Shown one piece after another: positions 46,755 through 56,900 of a stretch of 64,000 bases of DNA. The notes under the pieces were generated by a model. That model was not told the origin of the DNA. It searched no databases and worked only from the letters and a program-made list of their open reading frames with translations. The stretch is from positions 1,240,001 through 1,304,000 of the forward strand of contig CAMRHE010000205.1 in the NCBI GenBank assembly GCA_947044405.1. The letters run 5' to 3'. Numbering within the stretch: position 1 is the first letter of the stretch; every line of letters begins with the position of its first letter. Origin of the DNA: Leptodactylus fallax. Lineage: Eukaryota; Chordata; Amphibia; Anura; Leptodactylidae. The position numbers and the translations under genes were made by a program.

Positions 46755-48806
46755 AAGGTGCGGGCAACTGTCACAGACCTCAGTGCCCAAGACATGGCCA
46801 CGTACTTTAAAGACAAAATCGTTAACATCCGTCAGGAAATAACCCATTCTCCAATCGGCATCAGTCCCCTTCCCTCCCTTGCTCCTCATTGTGAACTCTC
46901 ATTATTTGACCTGGTAACAGAAGAAGAAGCCTCCCAGCTCCTTTCTTCTTCTCGCCCCACTACTTGCACAAGCGATCCTACCTCCTCACACCTCTTCCTA
47001 CTGTTACAACTCACCTTACTAAAATTTTTAACCTCTCTCTTTCTTCTGGAATTTTCCCCCTCCTCCTTCAAACATGCTGTCATAATCCCACTACTGAAAA
47101 AAACCCTCCCTTGACCCATTCTGTGCTGCTAACTATCGACCTGTCTCTAACCTCCCCTTCATCTCTAATGGAACGCTTGGTCTTGGTTTTCGTGCACTAC
47201 ACTCTACAGAAACGGCCCTCACAAAGGTCTCCAGCGATCTGACTGCTAAATCTAAAGGGAACTATTCACTACTTATTCTTCTGGATCTCTCAGCAGCATT
47301 TGACACTGTAGACCACAAACTCCTCCTCACTATGCTTCATTCTATCGGCCTCAGCGATAACGCTCTCTCTTGGTTTTCTTCCCATCTCTCTGACCGCTCA
47401 TTTAGAGTATCCTTTGCTGGTGCTATTTTTTCTCCTCTGCCCCTTGCGGTTGGGGTTCCTCAAGGCTTGGTCCCCTCCTCTTCTCTATGTACACAGCCCC
47501 AGTTGGGCAAACCATTCGCAAATTTGGCTTTCAATACCTTGTTTACGCAGATGATACCCAATTATGTACCTCATCCCGTGACATCACCCCTGCACTACTA
47601 CAGAACACCAGTGACTGTCTCTCTGCTGTCTCTAACATCATGTCTTCTCTTTATCTCAAATTGAATCTTTCAAAAACTGAACTTCTTGTGTTCCCTCCAT
47701 CTACTAACCGACCTAACGCTGATATCTCCATTTCTGTCTGTGGCCTTACTATTACCCTGAGGTGGCATGCCCACTGTCTGGGGGTTGTACTTCTTTCAGA
47801 TCTAACCTTTACCCCACATATTCAGACACTTGCACGCTCTTGCCACCTGCACCTTAAAAACATCTCTAGAATTCGCCCTTTTCTCACCGGGGAAACATCA
47901 AAAACCCTCATTGTCACTCTGATTCTTTCTCATCTTCACTATTGCAATTCTCTTCTAATTGGGCTTCCTCTTATTAAACTTTCCCCACTACAGTCTGTTC
48001 TGAATGCGGCCGCTAGACTCATCTTTCTGTCAAATCGGTACACAGACACATCTACCTTGTGTCAGTCACTGTATTGGTTGCCCATCCATCACAGAATATA
48101 AATATAAAATTAACACACTGACCCACAAATCTATCCATAGCGCTGCGCCCCCCTATATCTCCTCTCTCGTCACTGTCTACCACCCTAACCATCCTCTCCG
48201 TTCTGCCAATGACCTTAGACTTGCATCCCCTGTTACCCGATCATCCCATTCCCGTCTCCAAGACTTTTCTCAAGCTGCACCAGTGCTCTGGAATGCTTTA
48301 CCCAAAACAATCCGATTAATCCCCAACTACAGCAGCTTCAAAACTGCCCTAAAATCACATCTGTATGGTCAGGCTTATCAATTGACCTGATCACCATGTA
48401 GTGTGCGGAGGTGCAGAACAATAACACCTTTTATCCTTCCTCCTCTGTTCCTCAGATCCTGTCCCCTCAATCTAGAAGTTACACTGCACTCCTTGCACTT
48501 AGTATCTGTTTATTCACAGATACTGGCTGGTGACGGGTTCATACAGCTTCAGTTACACAACCTTTTCTATTAAAAGATGGCTGGACCATGGTAGCAAACA
48601 AGCCCTCTGACCTCGTGTCCCCCTATCTCCTCATAGAATGTAAGCTCTTGCGAGCAGGGCCCTCACTCCTATTGTTTGATATGTTTATTTCTTTCACATT
48701 GTAATGTCTCATATTGTCTGTTCATGTGTCCTCTGATTTGTAAAGTTCTACGGAATATGTTGGCGCTATATAAATAAAGTTTATTATTTATTATTATTAT
48801 TATTAT
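46755..48806 (+). pseudogene. L2-type LINE, 3' 2 kb, with damaged reverse transcriptase
   Basis: Plus-strand blocks in order: linker (QDMATYFKDKIVNIRQEI), RT start ([16 protein letters not shown]), [16 protein letters not shown] near 47281-47330, [23 protein letters not shown], the catalytic box LVYADDTQL (YADD at 47544-47555, intact), and C-terminal parts ([15 protein letters not shown], and ALPKTIRLIPNYSSFKTALK). At least three frame changes separate the blocks. The 3' end 'ggcgctatataaataaagttt' and a (TTA)n tail at 48780-48806 are typical of L2-like LINEs. It is 5'-truncated and cannot make a full enzyme. Confidence 0.9.
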
Positions 48807-49424
48807 GGGTAATACAATGTGGTAATTTTATGTTTATAGATGGGAATCAGCTGACATGATACTGAGCTATTCAGTTCCCTGTCACAAAAACCCACAGCGT
48901 TCATATTGCGTGCTGTGTCCCTGAATGTAAAAATAGGTGCTCATGTCAAGCAGACTGTATCTTCCATAAAATATTAGTCTGGCATCTTATTAAAAATGTC
49001 TTTACTTTGAAGATGATCATACATTTTACATATTTGATATTGCTATGCATGTGACATTTAGAGGATTAATTTTTGGGGTATTACTCAAAGGACAATATTT
49101 TACAAATGATACATAATAATAGGCACTTGTATAGCTGCTTTTTCCCAACAGGAATTCATAATACTTTTTTGCATTTGTTCACATACTCCCTTAGATTGTG
49201 CTGTAAAGTTTATTAAACTGACAGAAATTGGCCTTCCTGCTAATAGAAATCATTCCGTGCTCTGCTTCCAGTTCTAAAAAATGCTCTGGAAACCTGCGCT
49301 GGGTTTGCTGTGGGTAACAATACCAGTTTTTGGTAGGGCCTATGATGGAATGATTGTGTTTAGTCATTTGTTTTAGTGGCATGACACATGATTATTGCCA
49401 GATTTTGTCTCCTTTTTCGTGAAA
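48807..49424. other. no gene seen (intron)
   Basis: Intronic, AT-rich, with no recognised repeat. Confidence 0.45.
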
Positions 49425-49985
49425 TCCTGTGCTGTAATCCACTTTCTGTCCCCTCTGTATTTTTTCCCTGTTCTAGTCAGAAGTGGCGAGGATTTCTGCT
49501 GCCAGTAAGTATGGGGGAATATGGGTGTAATACAGAGAAGCTGAGGCTGGGGAGGGTTCATTTCCAACACTATTATCTCAGGCAATATAAAACGTAGAAC
49601 AGTCTGGTGTCATATTAAAGCAGAGATTCTTATCTTTTGTACGACAAGGTCACAGTTTTGGCTTTTATTATTTCCGTAGATTTCCGCATAGTCTGGTTTG
49701 GGTGAAGCTGCATATAACTATCCCATATCCAACGATGTTTTCAACTGGGATTATATCTCTAGAAATAATAAAGTTAGAACTGAGACCATGGTGTCATATG
49801 AAAGAAGAAAATCTTATCTTTCACAGGACAGCAGAAAGTGTTTAAAGTGACACCCCCCCTCCAGCCTCATCTTCTCTGTATAACACCCCCCTGTATTTAC
49901 AGTCAGAAGCCGTAGGATTTGTGCTGTCAATAACAGGGGAAAGAATACATAGGGGGTCAGAAAGTGGATTTTAAGCTAGGATTTT
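49425..49985. mobile_element. foldback element, 'aatccactttctg' arms
   Basis: 'ctgtaatccactttctgtcccctctgtatt' on the left answers 'atacatagggggtcagaaagtggatttt' on the right. Inner blocks also pair: 'gtcagaagtggcgaggatttctgctg' and 'gtcagaagccgtaggatttgtgctg', with 'taatacagagaagctgaggctgg' opposite 'ccagcctcatcttctctgta'. Its right end lies about 130 bp before the CYSTM1 last exon. Confidence 0.75.
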
Positions 49986-50116
49986 ATGGAAAGCAGCCGA
50001 AGTCCATTAGTAAAGTATATTATAAAAAATATTAATGACACAAATGGTGTCAAAAAGTTAAGTTATTTGAAAGTTTTCGGTACTAATTGATTTGTTTCTT
50101 TTTCATATTTTTTTAG

Positions 50117-50223
50117 TATATGTTGTAGAAGAGAGAAGAAGGGATGATTCTGGAGAAAGTGCCTGTTTAACTGCTTGTTGGACTGCCCTGTGTTGTTGCT
50201 GTCTTTGGGACATGTTAACATGA
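50117..50223 (+). CDS. CYSTM1: CYSTM1 copy 2, terminal coding exon
   Basis: Follows a T-rich tract and TAG acceptor (50115-50116). In phase 1 it completes the V of VYVVEERRR, gives DDSGESACLTAC, then WTALCCCCLWDMLT and a TGA stop at 50221-50223. This is the cysteine-rich transmembrane module that anchors the protein, with the cysteine cluster just before the C-terminus as in human CYSTM1. It is the natural partner of the exon at 37705-38003: same strand, fitting phase, correct order. It differs from the exon at 10427-10533 by a handful of bases, mostly silent. Confidence 0.9.
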
Positions 50224-50643
50224 ATACGTATGCCGAATATTTCTTTTTTTAAAAGCTAGAGTGCCTGTACTTTTATGTCTTATAGTTTAGTTTTGTGTAT
50301 TATGCTACTGATTTTGTACAACTGCCACATTTTCTTTTAGGTCAGGGCACTATAATGATCCATTAATATTGAGAACACTGTATTTTTTGTTCATGGTTCT
50401 TTGTCTGTCTTTTTTTTATACAGGGCTTAAAGAGTCAATTATTTACAGAGACTGAGATTCCTGAAACTGGTCAAACATCAACACCATAAGCTGGCACCGC
50501 ATGGATGCATGTGTGTTTTACATCTTATAAATTATCACTAGTAAAAGAAAAAGCCATTATTAAAGAAACACAGAAAGCAAAACTAATGCATTGTTAGGGA
50601 GAATTTGTTTATGTGGTTTTTAATGTTTTATTATTTTAACACT

Positions 50644-52071
50644 TACCGTATTTTTCGGACTATAAGATGCACTTTTTTCCCCCCCAAATTTGGGAGTGCG
50701 TCTTATAGTCCGAATGTGAGGCGGGGTGGGGAGGAGGAGCGGGGTAGCAGCATCGCCCCACTCCTCTCGCCGCTGGCTTCCTGCAGTGGGGGCGATGCTG
50801 CGGGCCCTGGGCTGTGAGGGTGTCCCAGTGGTGTGAACCTCCCGGCATCCACCGTGCTGTTACCAGGTCTGTGAAGATGATGGCGGCTGCTCTGTTGCAG
50901 AGTGGTCGCCATAGCTACTGGGTCTCCGCTGTAATGCGGAGACCCGGAGCTAATGCCTGTGATCAGAGTCCACTCTGATCGCAGGCATTACTACTTTAAC
51001 CACTTCTGTACTGGGCCAATTTCTGGTCCAGGACCAGACACATTTTTGGTTTTTTTTTTGTATGTGCGGTTTTGAGGGCTGTAACATTTTTATCATATGC
51101 GTTATTCAGCTAATTTCGGTGTCACGTAGGTGTCTTTTTTCGGTGTCACATAGGGCTTTATTTTTATGTTTTTATTTTTGCATGTTTTTTCATTTTTTTT
51201 TTTTTTTTTATATCCGGGGAAAATATAAACAAGAGGAGGGAAAATGTGTCTGTTTTTCACTTTTATTTTTTTTTCTATTTAAATAACACACAGTGCTACT
51301 AAAAAAACTTTATAAAATAATTTTTCCTCTCCGTTACGGTAATTATTATTTTTTATGGTGTTGTCGGGGGGTGGGGCTATAACCTGTAATAAGGGCATTT
51401 TATTGCCGTATTATTTTATTAACTTTTTTTTTTTTTTTTTTTACATTGTGTCCCCCATAAGGTCATAATAGACCTTTGGAGACATCTGCTTTTTTTTTTT
51501 TTTTTTTTTGTGGGGAGGCTGATTTCCCCTATAACTGGGGCTGGTACATTTAGCCCCAGTTGCAGGAGGAATACAGCCTCCTACACATTACTTGTACATT
51601 ACTATAGAGCTGATCTGGGTCCTGTAGGACCCAGCAGCTCTTACAGACTCTGATCCCGGCGGATCATGTGACCGCCGGGTCAGAGGGGAGCTGCAAGATG
51701 GCGGCGCCCTTAGCTGTGTATACAGCGCTCATTCAGAGCTGTATACACAGCGATCGGGAAGGCAGGGATGGTAATAAACCTTCCCTGTCTTCACTCTGGG
51801 AGTTCCGGCTGAAGTTACCAAAATGGTATAACTAAAAAGTACACCTGGCCCCACAAAAAAAAAAAAAAAAAAGATGCCCTATGCATCCCCATACAGCTGC
51901 AGGGCCACCTGTCAATGTAGCCTTGCAGCTGTTGCAAAACTACAACTCCCATATATTAAATATTTTTTTTGTTGTTTTTTTTGTTTCAAATTTTTTTCCC
52001 CCTATTTTCCTCCTCTAAAACCTAGGTGTGTATTATGGTCCGGTGCGTCTTATAGTCCGAAAAATACGGTA
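50644..52071. mobile_element. 1.43-kb DNA element with TACCGTATTTTTCGG ends, inserted in the CYSTM1 3' flank
   Basis: Left end 'taccgtatttttcggactataagatgcac' and right end 'gcgtcttatagtccgaaaaatacggta' are near-perfect inverted repeats of about 27 bases. Comparison with the 3' flank of the duplicate CYSTM1 exon (10534-11740), which lacks this element, shows that it inserted after the duplication or was lost in the other copy. Internal parts are shared with 23798-24931, 38395-39345 and 42260-43345. Non-coding. Confidence 0.9.
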
Positions 52072-52270
52072 GATAAATTTAGGAATGTGTAATTTTTGTG
52101 GCAGTATTTTTTGTTTTCTCTGGCATACAATATGGTTACTATGCAACTATTAAAGAATGATTGCATGGAAAGTTATACTTGTTTTCTCTATTTTTCACTT
52201 TTAGTATAACATTCAGAACAACTGTATCACTTTACTATATGTTTATAATAGTCTTGATTTGGTGGTCATC
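52072..52270 (+). other. resumed homology to the CYSTM1 copy 1 3' flank
   Basis: 'aggaatgtgt', 'ttttctctggcat', 'ggttactatgcaactattaaag' and 'taacattcagaac' match 11557-11735 in order. This may be the end of the CYSTM1 3' UTR. Confidence 0.75.
52149..52154 (+). promoter_or_regulatory. candidate CYSTM1 polyadenylation signal ATTAAA (copy 2)
   Basis: Conserved with 11623-11628 in the paralogous flank. If used, the 3' UTR would include the DNA element at 50644-52071. Confidence 0.4.
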
Positions 52271-52404
52271 AAATTATTAACTCATTACTGCCCCAGCCAT
52301 TTGTTCATTTTTGCATTTTGTTTCTCATGTTCCAGCTGGCATAGCATTATTACCTTTACAAAAGCTTTGAAAAAAAAAAAAAAATTTCTTTGAGTTGACA
52401 CATT

Positions 52405-52720
52405 CTAAGGCCTCATGCTTATGACTGTGTGCACAGCAAAGTTTTTCATGGTTAGCACACTGACCCATTAATTTCTATGACCCCATACACATGACCGTAT
52501 ATTTTCATGGTACCGTGTATGAGGCCGTGAGCAAAACTCAGGACAGGTCCTACTCCTGTTTGTTTTGCGACCTGTGCTCACCAACCTCAATGAATGATGT
52601 CGTGGAGGAACGGGCAACTCACATATCATTGATCTGCCATTTAATCATGGCCCCGGTGACATGCACATGTATATGTGCATGTCGCTTAACACCCATAACT
52701 TTATCTTAGTGTGTGTTATC
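52405..52720. mobile_element. MITE, 'cacactgacccat' family
   Basis: Shares blocks with 29320-29575 ('acactgacccatt', 'gaccccatacacatgaccgt', 'ggtaccgtgtatgaggccgtg'). Non-coding. Confidence 0.55.
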
Positions 52721-52859
52721 TCTATATGGAAACACAATCGGAGCCTTTATCAGCAAACTGCAATTAGCTGAACTGATTGTCCTCACCGCAGAGCGGTACA
52801 AAAGAGAACGCAGCATCTGATTTTTGGGTGTCGGACATCTGAACAGACCAGCACATAAA

Positions 52860-53025
52860 AGGAGTTAAGCTGCAACCCCATCCACTCTATAGCAATGGCA
52901 CCCTGAATATATAGAAAGCTCATATTTCTATTTTCTGCTCAATCCACTCCTGGCATTGGCTCAAAAACAAAACAAAACAAAAAAAAAGCTGCATTTCCGC
53001 AACGTGGGGCCTTAGCCTTAAAGGC
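52860..53025. mobile_element. MITE, 'aacgtggggccttagcctt' family
   Basis: Ends 'gttaagctgcaaccccatcc' and 'gcaacgtggggccttagcctt'; includes 'aatccactcctggcattggctc'. Half of a longer element. Confidence 0.65.
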
Positions 53026-53640
53026 CAGAACGATGATAATTACTCTTACTAGTAATTAGATTTCCCTTTAACCTCACAACAACACAGACAGGAAGAATTT
53101 CATGCCCCCTCCTGTCGGTGCGGTGCGTTGAAGATGAGAGGGAAATTCCCTTTAACCACTCGAGTGTTTTAATTTTTTTTGGCTTACTCAAATAATTTTT
53201 GCCTTTTTTTTTTTTTTCCCCAGTGATAAATAGGGCTCTATTTGAATATTTTAATAATCTGGAAAATGTAAACAAAAAAGGCAAATATAAAAAAAAGTGT
53301 TGCTAAAAAATTTTTTAAAATCGTTTTTCCCTGCTCCATTATGGTGTGGTAATTATGTAGGTGACAGTGTTGTAATGCCAGGAAGCGGTGCTAGAACCTG
53401 TGATGTGGGTGTAGTAGTAACGTGTTATTTCCCCAGCTGTTCATTTATTTATTTTTATGCATTATGCCCCCCATTAGTATTTTTTTTTTTTGGAGATGGG
53501 GCTGATACATTCGAGTTCATCCATCCCTGAACCAAAATATATTCATACCAGTTATAGGCAATAAATCATTCATTTTAAATATTTAATACGATAACAGCTT
53601 ATCATTATACACAGTATAATGCAGAGAACAGTAAGGGAGA
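53026..53640. other. intergenic gap between convergent CYSTM1 and SLU7
   Basis: Repeat-derived ('ctttaaccactcgagtg', T runs) and non-coding. Both genes end into this interval. Confidence 0.5.
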
Positions 53641-53642
53641 AA

Positions 53643-53648
53643 TTTATT
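53643..53648 (-). promoter_or_regulatory. candidate SLU7 polyadenylation signal (AATAAA on -)
   Basis: TTTATT on the plus strand is AATAAA on the coding strand, 86-91 bases beyond the SLU7 stop codon. Confidence 0.45.
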
Positions 53649-53733
53649 TTTTTTGTACACAATTTAGGTGCCTAAAATTAAAAAAAAAAAAAAAACACTT
53701 CAGGTGACATATACCCAAGTCCCCAAAGGTGAG

Positions 53734-53913
53734 TCACTGTCCAAGGAATGAGGCCATAGGGTCATCAGGCCTCTGTCTTTTCATTCTGTATGCCTCCATC
53801 TCTTCCTCTGTAGGCTCCCGTGTCTCATACAGGCTGTTATATGCCCTCTTCCTCTCATCCATTTGCAGCATTTCTTCAACATGTTTAAGGCGGGCCTCCT
53901 CCGCATTCAAAGC
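53734..53913 (-). CDS. SLU7: SLU7 last coding exon
   Basis: 180 bases with stop TGA at 53734-53736. [59 protein letters not shown]. The C-terminus is as in human SLU7. The acceptor is CTGCAG. Confidence 0.96.
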   Translation of the reverse strand, partial: ALNAEEARLKHVEEMLQMDERKRAYNSLYETREPTEEEMEAYRMKRQRPDDPMASFLGQ

Positions 53914-56900
53914 CTGCAGTGAGAAAGGATGTGTGTCACATTATGCAACTGTATCAGACAGGAGTCGGAGTCAGGGCTAATTTTAGGTGGAGTCAGAAAT
54001 CAGTTCCCACTGGTTAAAACACTGACTTCAAATTAGAATTAAAGAGGTTGGATAATTTTTTATTTTTTTTTTTTAAAGTTAGGCCGAGGGAGGTGAAAAG
54101 AAAACAAAAAACCCAAAACAAACAGCAGAGCAGCAGGACCGGACCACGCTGGGAGACACCGGTGAATGTTTTTTCTTTTTTATGTCTTGGACAACCTCTT
54201 TATTTTACAATTAATTAGATACATAGTTTGTTACGTATTTACTTTCACAGGAATTCAAATCACTAGTAATGAATTAGGAGATTTACTTCTTCATAAATGG
54301 TTAACAGCCATGGTCAGTTAGAAGTAGGAGCAGGAGTCAGACATTGGGCCTACTGATTCCACAACCCTGGCATAAATGGTAAACTAAAATTTCAGAGACC
54401 AGACATAGTTCAGCATTAAGCCCATGGAGCACATTAAAGGATGTTCACAGAGGTTATTTTATTAGGTTTACTTTTACTTAGAAAACCTTTCACCACCTCC
54501 ATCAATTCAGGTTCTTAGCATCTGTTAACAGGCGCTGCTCCACTGATTCCAGTTCAGTTGAAATTTTCTCTCTAGCCCCCACCATTCCTGAGCAATCAAT
54601 GATGTTATTTTTGGTGTCTGATGCTATTTAAACTCTGTAACGTCAAAAGGGCAGAGTCAGGCAGGGGGTGTGATTCAGAGCTCCAATCAGAGGCAACCAG
54701 TGTCAGGGCTCAGAATCACACTCTTGATCTGCTCCTGTCTGACACCGCCCTCCTGACAGTACAGTGTCTACACAGCATTGATTGCGCTGTAATGGTGGGG
54801 GCTAGAGAAAAAATTCCAACTGTGCCACAATCGGGAGCAGCACCTATTAAATGATGTAAAGAGCTGGACCTGCTGTAGGTGGCGAAAGGTTCTCTTTAAT
54901 GCAACCAAGATTCATCACAGCCTTGTTTCAACAAGGTGGCAAAAACATTACCAAGGCACACTTCTACTTGTGAACCTTTTTCTTTATTTTTCAGATGTTG
55001 TTAACCTCAAAGTTAAGAACATTTGATGTGTGAAGACAGCCCAAGTGGCAGTTATGCATTTGTCCACAGCTAATGCAATACATATTAATTGGCTAGAAGT
55101 ATCCTAAGAAAAGGACATGACACATAAGATTTGGGAGAGGCATAGGTAATAAGAAATTAACTATACCTTCTTTAGTTTTTCCTGCTTTTTCTTCTCTTCA
55201 CCCTCACTATCAGAACCACCGCTTTTACGATGCTTTTTCTTCTTTTTCTTAATTTTTTCTTGATGAATCTATCAACAGGAAAGATCCAAAATTACTTAAT
55301 AAAGACATGACAGAATGTACATGAGCAGTCAGAAATAAGCTATACCAACCAATTTATTTGCATTTGAGCCTGAGCTAATAAAGGTTTACACCCCTCCACA
55401 CAAGTGATTAGCAAGGAAAAGACCCAGAAGAGTGCACACAAATAAATGATAGACCAAATTAAAGGGGGAGGGCATAAATAGCATAAATCTACTAATTCTA
55501 CAAAATAACATATTTGTCTTAGGAATATAGGTCATGAGGTGGGAAAAATGTGGGGAGTTGAAAAAAAAAAATACCAGTAAGCCAGTGAAACACTAGCTCT
55601 CAGGCGAATGCTCATTTTATCTACCCTAATCCACAAATACAAATGCACGCTCAGCCAAGTGTGTGTTCTGAAGTGGGAGTATGGTAGACACCTCTAATTT
55701 AAGAACAATACACAAATAAATGTTGGGTTTTGGTAGACAGTAATGTGCATGGACAGCTTAAAAGGGTTATCTAAGACTATGATACAAAGTTCCACTTCCT
55801 CTTCTTAAGAAGTGACCTCACGTCAATAGGTCTCATGGCCATGATGCAATTTAGTCTCATTTTCAACCTCTAAGGAACTACTGCCCCCAATGGGTAATGA
55901 TGCAACCCTTCTATTTACCACTTTATCAATCTGCAAATATGCATATGACTAACAACACCTGAGTTTAGGACAGAAGTCATCTTACACAACCACCACCGCC
56001 TCTAGCAGGAGTATGAGGGAGATGGTCATAGAAAGACTTAAAGCAGGAAAAAACTAAATAGTCCATCTAAATCTTACATTATTTCCTTTTTATCTTCAGA
56101 CAGACATGTGTATAACTCACTTACTATAGATTTCTCAGTCGCATCTGCTTTACTACTCATCTTACATTTTTCAGTAAAATAAAATTTCCTAGCATTGCTT
56201 AGTAAAAGGGGCACAGAAGAGAGATGCCCCAAAAGGGACTGAACACAAAAATAGCTGTTTCCAGGCTTAGGTGTGAAAATAAATACATAAATTAAAATCT
56301 GGACTTCAGAAGTCAGAGCTCCCAAATTAATTCCCAGCCAGAAGTCATGAAACATGACTTGAGGTATAGAGGGGATGTGAACCTTTTTATGACCTCAGGT
56401 TTCCTATCCTGGGCTAAGCAGTCCTCCTCACAAGAGTGTTGTAGGGGAACAAAAATGACACTTGAATAGTAATGGGACTGTATTATTCTGGCTACTGATT
56501 TTTGGTTTTGTGAATTAAGTTAACAATGATATCTCACCTCCACTAGAGTCTTAGGCTTAGATATCTCTTCAACTGTTGCCAGTTCCTCTTCACACAGATC
56601 AGTATTCTAGATAAGAGATAAAAGCACATGAAACATTTTATGACCATGCTGATTTGAGCGGCATAGTAAAAAAATAAAATATGAATATAAGCCGCAAACT
56701 TACACTGATGCTTTTCCCAGCTTCCCCAGTGCAATAAGACATCTTGACAAAGGAATGGCAACACTTGAAGCCCCATCTTCCATCTTTCCAATATGAACCC
56801 CAAATACACTAGAAAAAAAAAACAGACAAATATTACCAAACATTTCAGAAAACAGTAAATAACATATGAATATACACACATGGTTCTTAAAGGGAGTCTA

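Larger units (their letters stand above)
38004..50116 (+). other. CYSTM1 copy 2 intron (12.1 kb), filled with repeats
   Basis: Bounded by a GTATGT donor and a T-rich TAG acceptor. It holds the repeats listed separately below. No further CYSTM1 coding exon is needed, since vertebrate CYSTM1 passes directly from the PKNT/PKTT codons to the YVVE exon. Confidence 0.75.
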
